Positions 25,665-34,709 are shown, counted from the first letter of the stretch. The stretch: DNA of 39,955 nucleotides from Acidobacteriota bacterium (GCA_029263395.1 JAJCXO010000116.1:1-39955); one strand, 5' to 3'. Translations and numbers: made by a program. The notes: a model not told the origin generated them from the sequence alone.

Positions 25665-25727
25665 CAGTAGGCGCTTCGAAACAGTAGATGCTTCAAAACA
25701 GCAGATGCTTCAGTTATTTGCTGAAGC
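25665..25727. repeat. Three 17-bp direct repeats plus a hairpin in the divergent control region
   Basis: Units 25665-25681, 25682-25698 and 25699-25715 share CAGYAGRYGCTTCRAAA-type sequence (for example CAGTAGATGCTTCAAAA). The last unit runs into a perfect inverted repeat GCTTCAG (25707-25713)-7 bases-CTGAAGC (25721-25727). They lie 63 bases upstream of the tiny minus-strand gene and 220 bases upstream of the aldehyde dehydrogenase gene, an AT-richer zone suited to shared regulation. The rest of 25603-25945 shows no gene I can support. Confidence 0.7.
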
Positions 25728-25945
25728 TAAAACTAGGTTACAAAGAATCATACGGAATTGGCAATGATGGTGTTTGCGTTTTTGCGTAAAGATAGTGGTC
25801 TTTGCAGGAATGCACTGACAAGCAGTTGCGAATGTTCCTCTTTTCTGAACCCAATGTAGGCATGATCTGATAGACCAGGAAGCAGATCACGCTGACGGTT
25901 GATCGACTGAACACGACCCGCGTTCAAGACGACGGAGGTTTCGAG

Positions 25946-27370
25946 ATGATCCACATACCTGTTCTTCGCGCCGGCAAGGCGTATCGCAGTCTGCAAGTCG
26001 AGACATTGACCGATGTGCGTGACGGCTCCCCCGTCGCCGAGGTGAGTCAGGCTCTACCTGGAATCATCGCCCGGGATTTACGGGATGTTGCGGCGTTACA
26101 ACACAGTCTCGAAGAGCGCACCACGGGTGAGTTGATCGAGATCTGTCAACGGGCAGCGAAGATCTTCGCTGAAGACGAGTTGCCCCTTGGCGACAGCCTG
26201 CAGTCGCCTGAAGATTACCTGCGTTGCCTGGCCGCGACGACCGGTATGCCGATCGTCATGGGCCGCGCCAATATGGGCAAAATCACCGGTATGTTGAGCG
26301 GTATCCAAGAAGTGCTCGACGGCCTGACTCGCGGTCTCGACTTGGCAGTGCTCGATGGCGGTTTCGGCAGCCAGCACGGCCGCCGCCTCTCCTATCTCCG
26401 CCAAACAGACGCTTTGGGCGCAGTGTTACCCAACAACTCTCCTGGCGTTCACAACTTGTGGATTCCAGCAATTCCGCTCAAGGTACCGCTGGTGCTCAAG
26501 CCCGGCAGCGCCGAGCCCTGGACGCCGTACCGGATCGCCCAGGCATTGATCGCGGCCGGCTGCCCGCCGCAAGCTTTCAGCCTCTACCCCGCTAGCCATG
26601 CGGGTGCCTCCGAGCTCTTGTTGCGCACCGGACGTTCGTTGTTCTTCGGTGATGCGTCGACGGTCGCGAGTTGGAAGGGGCAAGGCAAAGTCCAAGTCCA
26701 TGGGCCGGGTTGGTCGAAAGTGCTGTTGGGAGCTGATGCCGCCGCTGACTGGCAGCAACACATCGAGCTGATGGCGACGTCGGTGGCCGCCAACGGTGGT
26801 CGTTCTTGCATCAACGCGTCTGGCGTGTGGACAGCCGCCAAGGGTCGTCAGATTGCTGAAGGGCTGGCTGCCGAGCTCGGTAAGGTGACCGCCCGCCCGC
26901 TGGACGATCCCGACGCACAACTCGCTGCGTTCGCTGATCCATCGATTGCCGAGCGAGTGTCAGAGATGATCGACCAGCAACTCGATATCGATGGTGCCGA
27001 GGATCTCACTGCGCCCTATCATCCCGATGGCCGTGTGGCGCGGGTCGGAGGCTGTACCTTCTTGTTGCCGACCGTGGTTTACTGCGAAGACGCCAATCAT
27101 CCGCTGGCCTCGGCGGAGTTCATGTTTCCCTTTGTGTCGGTGGTCGAAGCGCCGCAAGAGGAGATACTCGGCAGCATCGGCGAAACCTTGATTGGTTCGA
27201 TCCTTTCAGAGGACGCGACGTTCCGTGCCCAGGCGCTGGCCAGCCGATCGATCGACCGGCTCAATCTAGGCCCGATCCCAACCTACAAGATCTCCTGGGA
27301 TCAGCCACACGAGGGAAATCTCTTTGATCACCTTTACCAGCAGCGGGCATTCCAAGCCATCGCGTCGTAG
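25946..27370 (+). CDS. Aldehyde dehydrogenase-fold acyl reductase (LuxC/EhpG-like)
   Basis: 474 residues; ATG at 25946 with GGAGG (25934-25938) 7 bases upstream. The fold is NAD(P)-dependent aldehyde dehydrogenase: a nucleotide-binding segment LPNNSPGVHNLWIPAIPLKV (161-180), VVLKPGSAE-type loop (PLVLKPGSAEPWTPY, 181-195), and the catalytic Cys288 in AANGGRSCINASG. The usual general-base Glu motif is not obvious, as in LuxC-type acyl reductases that run the reaction backwards (activated acyl to aldehyde). Standing between a lid-less adenylating enzyme and an iron-type alcohol dehydrogenase, it probably takes the activated acyl group and reduces it to the aldehyde. Oxidation of an aldehyde to acid is the alternative. 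The divergent tiny gene shares its upstream region. Confidence 0.82.
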   Translation: MIHIPVLRAGKAYRSLQVETLTDVRDGSPVAEVSQALPGIIARDLRDVAALQHSLEERTTGELIEICQRAAKIFAEDELPLGDSLQSPEDYLRCLAATTGMPIVMGRANMGKITGMLSGIQEVLDGLTRGLDLAVLDGGFGSQHGRRLSYLRQTDALGAVLPNNSPGVHNLWIPAIPLKVPLVLKPGSAEPWTPYRIAQALIAAGCPPQAFSLYPASHAGASELLLRTGRSLFFGDASTVASWKGQGKVQVHGPGWSKVLLGADAAADWQQHIELMATSVAANGGRSCINASGVWTAAKGRQIAEGLAAELGKVTARPLDDPDAQLAAFADPSIAERVSEMIDQQLDIDGAEDLTAPYHPDGRVARVGGCTFLLPTVVYCEDANHPLASAEFMFPFVSVVEAPQEEILGSIGETLIGSILSEDATFRAQALASRSIDRLNLGPIPTYKISWDQPHEGNLFDHLYQQRAFQAIAS

Positions 27371-27379
27371 CGTCTCGTC

Positions 27380-27414
27380 GTGAGGTAAAGGTCTGGTAAA
27401 CCTTCCCGCCTCAC
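27380..27414 (+). terminator. Hairpin after the aldehyde dehydrogenase gene
   Basis: The outer stem GTGAGG (27380-27385) / CCTCAC (27409-27414) encloses AAGGT (27388-27392) / ACCTT (27400-27404). It lies 9 bases after the stop and has no T-run. It may attenuate rather than end transcription, because the alcohol dehydrogenase gene follows in the same direction at 27526. Confidence 0.45.
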
Positions 27415-27525
27415 TACAACTGTGCCCCTAGAGATAGCGTAGAAAACAACGCCGGGGCCTGTGCTCAGCTTGTGATTTGTGTACCTGGATTAACCCCCGC
27501 AGTAACCTCCGGAGAACGCCCTAAC

Positions 27526-28698
27526 GTGAGCCACGCCTCCCCTTTCGTCAATGACGGTTCTTGGTCTGCTGATGTCGGTGGTATTCAAGTTGTCTTCGGC
27601 GAAGGCACATTGGAGCGTCTCGGCGGACTGGCGGTCGAGCTTGCTGGTAAGCGAGCGTTGGTGGTCACTGATCCGGGACTCGAGCGCGCCGGGCATGCCA
27701 GGCGTGCTGTCGACTCTTTGAGAGCGTCTGGCGTTGACGCCCACGTCTTCGATGGTGTCGCCGAAAACCCGACCGATCAGCAGGTTCAAGCCGGTACTGA
27801 GGTTGCCCACGAGGTCCAGCCGGATCTGTTGATCGGCCTCGGCGGCGGCAGCTCGATGGATTGCGCCAAAGGCATCAACTTTCTGTACTCGAATGGTGGC
27901 CAGATGGCCGATTATTGGGGGGAAGGCAAGGCGAAGCAGCCGATGTTGCCGTCGATCGGAATCCCCACCACCACTGGCACCGGTAGCGAAGGCCAACGGT
28001 ACGCGCTGATCTCCAACGCCGAGACCCATCAGAAGATGGCGTGTGGCGACAAGAAGGCCCGTTTTCGTGCAGTGATACTCGATCCCGAGTTGGTTACCAG
28101 CATGCCGCACGAGGTGGCGGCAGTAACCGGCATGGACGCTCTCTCCCATGCCCTCGAAAGCTACGTGACCCGTCGCCGCAACCCGATCTCACAACTGTTT
28201 GCTCGCGAAGCCTGGCGTTTGATCGAAACGAGCTTCGAACGGTTTCTCGCCGATACAAGCGACTCGGAAGCTCGGGCGCAGATGCTCCTCGGCGCACACC
28301 TAGGAGGTGCTGCGATCGAGGCTTCGATGTTGGGTGCGGCCCATTCCTGCGCCAACCCGTTGACCGCTCACTACGGCATCACTCACGGCGCCGCGGTTGG
28401 ACTGATGCTCCCCCACGTGATCCGCTTCAATGACTCCGTCGTGTCCGAACTTTACGGTGACTTGGCCCGCACAGCGGCACTCAACGGCAACGGCGCCTCA
28501 CCCACCACCCGTGTCTGCACCCGGGTGGCCGAGTTGCGGCGAGCAGCCAGGTTGCCTGAACAGCTCCATGAGTGCGGTGTCGAGGCAGCCTTCCTCGAGA
28601 CCCTAGCCGAAGAAGCAGCCCAACAGTGGACCGCCCAATTCAATCCGCGAGAGGTCGTCAAGCGCGACCTGCAACGACTGTACGAAGAGGCTTATTAG
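27526..28698 (+). CDS. Iron-type (group III) alcohol dehydrogenase
   Basis: 390 residues from GTG at 27526 (GGAG at 27511-27514); the longer frame from 27472 adds a non-homologous N-terminus. NAD(P)-dependent, metal-containing alcohol/aldehyde oxidoreductase in the cytosol. Visible are the nucleotide-binding loop GLGGGSSMDCAKG (104-116), PTTTGTGSEG (147-156), and the four metal ligands Asp204 and His208 (GMDALSHALESY), His273 (GAAHSCA) and His287 (GITHGAAVG), with the 14-residue His-His spacing of the family. The usual AHxxG motif reads NPLTAHYG, still with a His. Following the acyl reductase, it would convert the aldehyde to an alcohol. It is followed after 6 bases by a propeller gene. Confidence 0.92.
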   Translation: MSHASPFVNDGSWSADVGGIQVVFGEGTLERLGGLAVELAGKRALVVTDPGLERAGHARRAVDSLRASGVDAHVFDGVAENPTDQQVQAGTEVAHEVQPDLLIGLGGGSSMDCAKGINFLYSNGGQMADYWGEGKAKQPMLPSIGIPTTTGTGSEGQRYALISNAETHQKMACGDKKARFRAVILDPELVTSMPHEVAAVTGMDALSHALESYVTRRRNPISQLFAREAWRLIETSFERFLADTSDSEARAQMLLGAHLGGAAIEASMLGAAHSCANPLTAHYGITHGAAVGLMLPHVIRFNDSVVSELYGDLARTAALNGNGASPTTRVCTRVAELRRAARLPEQLHECGVEAAFLETLAEEAAQQWTAQFNPREVVKRDLQRLYEEAY

Positions 28699-28704
28699 TC
28701 GATC

Positions 28705-29841
28705 ATGAGACAGAGATCTAACCAAGGATCAAGTGTTGTCGCTGGTCTACTGCTTGCCACGCTGCTTGCCGCCAGTCCCCGGGTAGCCGTTGCTGCCGAG
28801 GGCTGGACACAATTTCGCGGTGGCGGTGAACAGCGAGGTGTCGCCACCAGCGTGTTGCCAGAAGATCTAAAACCGGTTTGGATCTTCGAGATTGCCGATG
28901 GCGTCGAGGCAACTGCTGCCATCGCCGACGGGTTGGTGTATATCGCGGGCCTCGACGGCGTGCTTTACGCACTTGGATTCGACGACGGCAAATTGCGCTG
29001 GAAGTACGAGGGTGGCGAAGAGATCAAGTCGTCGCCGTTGGTGGCAGACGGCGGAGTCTACTTCGGCGATGAGTACGGCAAGTTCCACGCCGTCGACGCC
29101 GCCACCGGCAAGGGCCGGTGGATCATCGAGACGGACGCTGCCATCAGTGGGTCCGCTAACCTTGTCGGCGACCGTATCGTCTTCGGCTCCTATGACAACT
29201 CACTCTACAGTGTGTCCCCGAAGGATGGCAGCAAGATCTGGTCTGTCGAAACCCAGGGTTATGTCCATGGCGCGCCAGCGATTGCTGGCGGGCGAGTGAT
29301 CTCCAGTGGCTGTGACGGTTTCTTACGATTCCTCGACGTCGACACTGGAGAAACCCTGGAAAGTGTCGAACTCGGTAGCTACGTTGCTGCCAGTGCCGCG
29401 GTCCTCGACGGCCGAGTATTCGTCGGCACATTTGATGGCCAGGTCCTGGCGGTAGATATGGCAGAGGCCAAGCTGGCTTGGGAGTACAAACCGCAGGATC
29501 GCGAGTTTCCGTTTTACGCCTCCGCAGCGGTGACGGCAGACCGGGTGATTGCAGCTGGACGAGACAAACGGGTCCATGCTCTCGACCCGAAGACCGGCAA
29601 AGAACTCTGGAAGCTCGCCCTGCCGGCCCGTATCGATGCGTCTCCAGTAATTTCCGGTGACCGGGTCTTCATTGCCGACAAAGCCGGGCAATTGCTGTCA
29701 TTGGCCCTTGAAGACGGCAAGGAGCGTTGGCGCTTTGAAACCGGTGACGCGTTTTCGGCTTCGCCGGCAATCGCGAACGGCAGACTGGTGATCAGCACAG
29801 AAGGTGGCACCGTTTACAGCTTTGCAGGAGCAGCCCAATGA
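28705..29841 (+). CDS. Secreted BamB/PQQ-like beta-propeller protein
   Basis: 378 residues. Signal peptide ~1-30 (hydrophobic core VVAGLLLATLLAA, cleavage near AVA|AEGW). The remainder is a compact eight-bladed propeller with very regular blades, such as LYALGFDDGKLRWKYEG, HAVDAATGKGRWIIET, HALDPKTGKELWKLAL and LSLALEDGKERWRFET. It is the smallest of the five propellers and closest in size to BamB, but lacks the BamB lipoprotein Cys. The ATG at 28705 follows the alcohol dehydrogenase stop by 6 bases. Its own stop overlaps the radical SAM gene start (ATGA), tying a periplasmic protein to a cytosolic enzyme in one translation unit. Confidence 0.88.
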   Translation: MRQRSNQGSSVVAGLLLATLLAASPRVAVAAEGWTQFRGGGEQRGVATSVLPEDLKPVWIFEIADGVEATAAIADGLVYIAGLDGVLYALGFDDGKLRWKYEGGEEIKSSPLVADGGVYFGDEYGKFHAVDAATGKGRWIIETDAAISGSANLVGDRIVFGSYDNSLYSVSPKDGSKIWSVETQGYVHGAPAIAGGRVISSGCDGFLRFLDVDTGETLESVELGSYVAASAAVLDGRVFVGTFDGQVLAVDMAEAKLAWEYKPQDREFPFYASAAVTADRVIAAGRDKRVHALDPKTGKELWKLALPARIDASPVISGDRVFIADKAGQLLSLALEDGKERWRFETGDAFSASPAIANGRLVISTEGGTVYSFAGAAQ

Positions 29842-31196
29842 GTACCGAAACAGGTCTCGAGACCCCAGCAGCTAACGACGATCAAATAACTGAGAAGAAG
29901 ACGGAAGTCGGTAGTGTCTTCGTCTCCAACTACCCGCCCTTCTCGTTCTGGCAGAAGGATTCCCTCAGCGAGGCACAACAAGCGCTGGCCTCGCCAGCCG
30001 CCGAGGAAACGCCTCTGGGTCTCTACCTGCACATCCCGTTCTGTCGCAAACGCTGCAAATTTTGCTACTTCCGGGTCTACGTCGACAAGAACGCAGACCA
30101 GATCCAGGCCTACCTCGATGCCTTGGGCCGTGAAGTCGAGCTCTACAGCCAACAGCCGGCCGTCGCCAAGCGACCACTGAAATTTGTCTACTTTGGTGGC
30201 GGCACTCCGTCGTACGTCGCAGTCAAACACCTTCACGGCTTGATCGACCGGATCAAGGCAGCGATGCCGTGGGACAACGTCGAAGAGGTGACGTTCGAAT
30301 GCGAACCCGGCACCTTGACCCAATCGAAGGTTGCGGCCTACCGCGAGATCGGAGTCACTCGCCTGTCGTTGGGTATCGAGAACTGGAACGACGAAATCCT
30401 CAAAGAAAACGGCCGTGCTCACCTCACCGGTGAGATCCACCGCTGCCTGCCATGGATCCGGGCGCAAGGATTCGATCAGCTCAATGTCGACTTGATCGCC
30501 GGTATGGTTGGTGAGAGTTGGGACACCTGGCGTGATTCGGTGCAGAAGACCATCGACATCGATCCAGACAGTGTCACCATCTACCAAATGGAGTTGCCGT
30601 ACAACACCGTCTATTCACAAGGCATTCTCGGTGGTAATGAGTCGCCGGTGGCAGATTGGGAAACCAAACGGGCTTGGAATCAGTATGCGATCGAAGAGCT
30701 GCAGGGAGCCGGTTACGATGTGTCGAGCGCCTATACGATGCTCAAACGTGCCAGTGGCTCCTCAAAACCTCGCTTCGCCTATCGCGATTCGCTTTGGCAC
30801 GGCGCCGATATGCTCGGTACCGGCATCGCGTCGTTTGGCCATCTCAGCGGCTTCCACCTGCAGAATGTTGCGTCATGGAACGACTATCTAGAGCGGATTG
30901 CAGAGGATCAACTACCTCTCGGTCGTGCGTTTAAAACTAACGACAGTGAACGGTTGACCCGCGAATTGATTCTGCAGATGAAGCTCGGCCGACTCGACCT
31001 CGGTTACTTCAGGCGTAAGTTCGACATCGATCCGCTGGAAGCCTGGAAAGACACTTTTCAGGGTTTGGTCGAGCGCGAGATGCTCGAGATTTCGAACGCC
31101 GATGAAGTGCTGCTGACCACCCGCGGCCTGTTGCAGGTTGATGCGCTATTACCCGAGTTTTACGATCCCAAATACAGCAATGCTCGCTACACCTGA
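29838..31196 (+). CDS. HemW/HemN-type radical SAM enzyme
   Basis: 452 residues; ATG overlaps the preceding stop, with AGGAG 8 bases upstream. Radical SAM cluster motif LYLHIPFCRKRCKFCYF has Cys69, Cys73 and Cys76; GGGTPS (120-125) binds SAM. The C-terminal half keeps the HemW pattern (DMLGTGIASFGHLSG, NDYLERI, then a winged-helix-like tail with LTTRGLLQVDALL). Members range from heme chaperone HemW to natural-product C-methyltransferases (two-SAM, HemN-like) and the anaerobic heme-opening ChuW/HutW, which is of similar length and also sits by TonB-dependent receptors. After the first 60 residues, which are an unusual Asp/Glu/Pro-rich extension, it follows the family well. In this locus a tailoring methyltransfer or heme-opening role is likelier than housekeeping HemW. 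Confidence 0.85.
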   Translation: MSTETGLETPAANDDQITEKKTEVGSVFVSNYPPFSFWQKDSLSEAQQALASPAAEETPLGLYLHIPFCRKRCKFCYFRVYVDKNADQIQAYLDALGREVELYSQQPAVAKRPLKFVYFGGGTPSYVAVKHLHGLIDRIKAAMPWDNVEEVTFECEPGTLTQSKVAAYREIGVTRLSLGIENWNDEILKENGRAHLTGEIHRCLPWIRAQGFDQLNVDLIAGMVGESWDTWRDSVQKTIDIDPDSVTIYQMELPYNTVYSQGILGGNESPVADWETKRAWNQYAIEELQGAGYDVSSAYTMLKRASGSSKPRFAYRDSLWHGADMLGTGIASFGHLSGFHLQNVASWNDYLERIAEDQLPLGRAFKTNDSERLTRELILQMKLGRLDLGYFRRKFDIDPLEAWKDTFQGLVEREMLEISNADEVLLTTRGLLQVDALLPEFYDPKYSNARYT

Positions 31197-31221
31197 GCCT
31201 GCGCTCTCCCGGAGGTTCCAG

Positions 31222-32475
31222 ATGCTGAATCGCCCTCGTTTGTCGGCCCCTGCAATGGCCGTTGTTTTTTTCGCCACGGTCTTCTTCATCGGCACCGTCA
31301 CTGTCTCGGCTGAGCCTGAACCGGTCGATTGGCCAGGCTTTCGAGGCCCCAATGGCGATGGACGATCGGCCGAAACCGGTTTGCTGAAAGAATGGCCCGA
31401 TAGTGGTCCCAAACAGCTCTGGAAGGTGCCGATCGGCGGCGGCTTCTCTGGGCTCACCGCGGTTGACGGTCGCCTTTTTACACTTTACAGCCAAAGCGGT
31501 CGCGAACTGGTCGCGAGTTTCGACACTGCAACCGGTAAAGAGCTGTGGAGCCACGATCTCGACGAGGAACGTCGCGATCGTTTCGGCAACGGCCCAAGAT
31601 CAACACCCTTGGTCCACGACGGCTTGGTTTACGCGGTCAGTGCCCTCGGTCAGCTTGCGGCGTTGAAGGCGTCAACGGGTGAGGTGGTCTGGCACCATGA
31701 TTTGCCTCGAGCCTTTGGTGCTCGCGTCCCTGAATGGGGAGTCTCCGCGGCCCCGATCGTCGAAGGTGAGCTGTTGCTGTTCAACGTCGGTGGCAAACCT
31801 GGCCACGCTGTGATGGCGTTTGATCGCAAAACTGGCAAGGTCGCTTGGAAAGCTGAGACCGATATCCCGGGTTACGCCCTGCCGATTACCTTAACGGTTG
31901 GTGGCGTGCGACAAACGGTCTTCTTCACCGGCTCGAACGTCATTGCCGTGGACCCGGCAACCGGTACGTCGCTCTGGAAGCGCCCTTGGAAGACGGCTTA
32001 TGACGTCAATGCCGCAACACCGATCTTCATCGCCCCCGACAAGCTCTTCGTCTCGTCGGGCTACGACACCGGGGCGACGCTGTTCAAGTTGTCGACCAAG
32101 CAAGGCAAAGTCGACGTTGCGGAAGTTTGGAAAACCCGCGGCATGAAGAACCAGTTCAGCTCGTCGATTTACCACGATGGTTACATTTATGGCTTCGACA
32201 ACAAGAACCTGAAGTGTATTGATGCTGCGACCGGCGAGGACACCTGGCGCAAGGGAGGCCTCGGTCACGGTTCTCTGCTCTACGCAGATGGGCACTTGGT
32301 GATTCTGAGTGAGAGCGGCCAACTAGTGCTGGCGGAAGCTCATCCCAAAGCCTACCGTGAAAAGGCGAGCTTTCAGGTTGCCGATGCAAAACATTGGACT
32401 GTGCCGACGTTGTACGACGGCAAGCTCTACGTGCGTAACGAACAAGACCTCGTCTGTCTCGATCTCAAATCCTGA
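31222..32475 (+). CDS. Secreted PQQ-like beta-propeller protein
   Basis: 417 residues from ATG at 31222 (GGAGG at 31211-31215, 6 bases upstream); the frame is open from 31138 but that would overlap the radical SAM gene and bury the signal peptide. Signal peptide/anchor ~12-34 (MAVVFFATVFFIGTV, ending VSA|EPE). It then opens with DWPGFRGPNGDGRSAETGL, a signature shared with the propellers at 15416 and 20390 (W-x-x-x-x-GP-x-x-x-G). Blades follow such as FDTATGKELWSHDLD, MAFDRKTGKVAWKAE and KCIDAATGEDTWRKG. It is the fifth propeller in 17 kb. A periplasmic binding or assembly role for the neighbouring TonB-dependent receptor is plausible but unproved. Confidence 0.88.
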   Translation: MLNRPRLSAPAMAVVFFATVFFIGTVTVSAEPEPVDWPGFRGPNGDGRSAETGLLKEWPDSGPKQLWKVPIGGGFSGLTAVDGRLFTLYSQSGRELVASFDTATGKELWSHDLDEERRDRFGNGPRSTPLVHDGLVYAVSALGQLAALKASTGEVVWHHDLPRAFGARVPEWGVSAAPIVEGELLLFNVGGKPGHAVMAFDRKTGKVAWKAETDIPGYALPITLTVGGVRQTVFFTGSNVIAVDPATGTSLWKRPWKTAYDVNAATPIFIAPDKLFVSSGYDTGATLFKLSTKQGKVDVAEVWKTRGMKNQFSSSIYHDGYIYGFDNKNLKCIDAATGEDTWRKGGLGHGSLLYADGHLVILSESGQLVLAEAHPKAYREKASFQVADAKHWTVPTLYDGKLYVRNEQDLVCLDLKS

Positions 32476-32564
32476 GGGGTGTTGCCGGGTCTTGATGGAC
32501 CGTCAGGTCTAATCCCAAGGCGCCCCTTCGTCTCCACGACCATTTCATTCGGAGCCCGAACTAT

Positions 32565-34706
32565 ATGTCCGATCGCTGGATAGCCAACGTTTCGTTGGCC
32601 AGTATTCTCTTGGTGTCTGTAGTCTTGTTCACTGTTGCACAGCCAGCTTCCGCATCTCCACCGGAGAGCAATGAGCCGGCTTCCACTTCCAGCTCCGATG
32701 AGAGCGATCCTCAGCTTACGATCGAAGACGAGCTGTTGGTGGAAGATACTGCCCCTTACCTCCCCGATACGCAAAGCACCGCGACCAAAACGTCGACGCC
32801 GCTGCGGCTCCTGCCCGCCAGCGTGTCGGCTCTCTCTCATGCGTTGTTACGCGATCGCAACGCGCTGGTGCTCGGCGATGCCCTCACCAACGTTCCCGGC
32901 GTCAACGCGCAGTCGAACTCGGGGGTCCACGATCTGTTTTTTCTGCGGGGTTTCGAGTCGTTGTCCTCGAGTCTGGTGATGGTGGACGGTGCCCCCGAGC
33001 CCGAAGCAACCTTTTATCAGCTCTACAACGTTGAACGGGTCGAGGTAGTGCGGGGTCCAGCCGGCTTCCTCTACGGCGGCAACCCGCTAGCCGGCGCGGT
33101 CAACATGGTCCGCAAGCGGCCGGTTGGTGGTTTGGAAGGTCGCCTCAGCATCCTCGGTGGCTCCCACTCCACCACCCAGACCACCCTCGACTTCAACTAT
33201 GGCCGCCCGGACGGTCACGCTGGGTTTCGACTCAACGGGCTCTGGCAGTCTTCCGACGGTTATCGCGACGACAAAGCGAGTACGGTGGCTGCCGCCAACC
33301 CGGTCTTTACGTTCCTGGCCGGCGACAACACCGCCGTCACCGTCAGCGCTGGCGTGTTGCGCAGTGACTTCGAGCCTGACGCCGGTATTCCGTTGTTGTT
33401 CGGAGCCGTTCCGGATGTCCCTCGGGAAAGGTCTTATCAAACACCTTTCGATTTCTCGGATCAGGATTTGATGCGATTCCGGGTCGATATCGAATCACGG
33501 TTGAACTCGCGCCTGACGTTGCGTAACAAGACGTATTACACGGTGCTCGATTGGGACTCGAAGGGCACTCTGATCAACGGTGCTTTCCCCAACCGTCAAG
33601 GCGGCACCGACGTCTTCCGCACCCGCACAGTGCTCGACGATCGCCAGGAGTTCCTGGGTAATCAGCTCGATCTGCTGTTTTCCTGGGAGACCGGCTCGGT
33701 GACCCACAACTTCGTCACCGGCTTCGAGCTAGTACAACAAACCGACGACCTGCGGCTCGACGTTGGGTTTCTTCCTTCGATCGATTTGTTTGCTCCGGTG
33801 GAAACTGCCCCCGAAACCGATTTCCTGATCCCCGCGTTCGGCATTACCGCCGACGCCACAACCACCATCGTTGCGCCTTACATTTTGGATGAGATCAACA
33901 TCTCAGACCGTTGGCGGATTTTCCTTGGTGGCCGGTTTGACTCGATCGACTTCGAAGACGACGCCAGCGGTACCAGCTCGAGTGACAGTCAGCTGAGCCC
34001 TTTTGTGGGGGCGTTATTCTCCCCCACCGCCTCGGTGTCCCTGTATGCCAACTACTCGGAAGCCTTCTCGCCGCAATCGAGCACCGTTTCCGGCAGTGGC
34101 CGGGAACCCGAGGAAGGCTCGCAGATCGAGGTTGGTGTCAAAACCGAACATCTGGACGGCAAACTGCGCGCCGCTTTGGCCTTCTACCATCTCGAGAAGG
34201 ACAAGATTGCCATTGTGGACGCAACCGGCGTCACGGCACAAATCGGCGACCAGGAATCTGAGGGTTTCGAGTTGGAAATTGCCTCGAGCCCGAGGGAACG
34301 TCTGCATTGGACCTTCACTTATGCCTACACCGATGCCGAACTGACGCGGTTCACCGAGTTGGATCCGTTCTTCTTCACCATCGTCGACTTCAGCGGCAAC
34401 ACACCGGCCTACGCTCCGGAACATCTGGCCAGCTTGTGGCTAAGTCAACGCTTCCAGAGTGGCTTCGGCATCTCTGGTGGCGTACGCTACGTCAGCGAGC
34501 AGTTCATCGACGAAGACAACACCTTCGAAATTGATGCTTACACTACCCTCGACGCTCTGTTCTCCTACGAGCAGCCACGGTGGGGCGCTCGGATCCATTT
34601 GCGCAACTTGACCGACGAAGACTATGCCGGTCGCGGTTTCGGCAGTGTCTCCATCTTGCCGGCTGATGGCTTCAATATTATGGGAGGTTTTCACCTCAAC
34701 CTGTGA
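32565..34706 (+). CDS. TonB-dependent siderophore-type outer-membrane receptor
   Basis: 713 residues; ATG at 32565 with GGAG 10 bases upstream. Signal peptide ~1-30, a Ser/Glu/Asp-rich mature N-terminus, plug domain about 75-185 (NVPGVNAQSNSGVHDLFFLRGF, VMVDGAPEPEATFYQLYNVERVEVVRGPAGFLYGGNPLAGAVNMVRKRP) and a 22-strand barrel to the C-terminus (EIGVKTE-type strand, YTTLDALFSYE, LRNLTDEDYAGRGFG, ending GGFHLNL). The plug is of the ferric-siderophore class, so the natural ligand could be a metal chelate, heme or the locus product itself. No ExbB/ExbD/TonB is in the window. It separates the reductive/radical SAM genes from the FAD enzyme and transporters, all on the same strand. Confidence 0.92.
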   Translation: MSDRWIANVSLASILLVSVVLFTVAQPASASPPESNEPASTSSSDESDPQLTIEDELLVEDTAPYLPDTQSTATKTSTPLRLLPASVSALSHALLRDRNALVLGDALTNVPGVNAQSNSGVHDLFFLRGFESLSSSLVMVDGAPEPEATFYQLYNVERVEVVRGPAGFLYGGNPLAGAVNMVRKRPVGGLEGRLSILGGSHSTTQTTLDFNYGRPDGHAGFRLNGLWQSSDGYRDDKASTVAAANPVFTFLAGDNTAVTVSAGVLRSDFEPDAGIPLLFGAVPDVPRERSYQTPFDFSDQDLMRFRVDIESRLNSRLTLRNKTYYTVLDWDSKGTLINGAFPNRQGGTDVFRTRTVLDDRQEFLGNQLDLLFSWETGSVTHNFVTGFELVQQTDDLRLDVGFLPSIDLFAPVETAPETDFLIPAFGITADATTTIVAPYILDEINISDRWRIFLGGRFDSIDFEDDASGTSSSDSQLSPFVGALFSPTASVSLYANYSEAFSPQSSTVSGSGREPEEGSQIEVGVKTEHLDGKLRAALAFYHLEKDKIAIVDATGVTAQIGDQESEGFELEIASSPRERLHWTFTYAYTDAELTRFTELDPFFFTIVDFSGNTPAYAPEHLASLWLSQRFQSGFGISGGVRYVSEQFIDEDNTFEIDAYTTLDALFSYEQPRWGARIHLRNLTDEDYAGRGFGSVSILPADGFNIMGGFHLNL

Positions 34707-34709
34707 TCA

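Noticed and set aside
25764-25859. A 31-codon plus-strand ORF with three Cys (starting MMVFAFLRKDSG) in the divergent control region.
   Set aside because: It has no clear ribosome-binding site (only GGA 10 bases upstream) and lies in an AT-richer stretch where short ORFs arise by chance. It could be revisited if the tiny minus-strand gene proves real.
25748-25996. An 82-codon minus-strand ORF overlapping the start of the aldehyde dehydrogenase gene.
   Set aside because: It covers the ribosome-binding site and first codons of a well-supported gene on the other strand and has no own ribosome-binding site.
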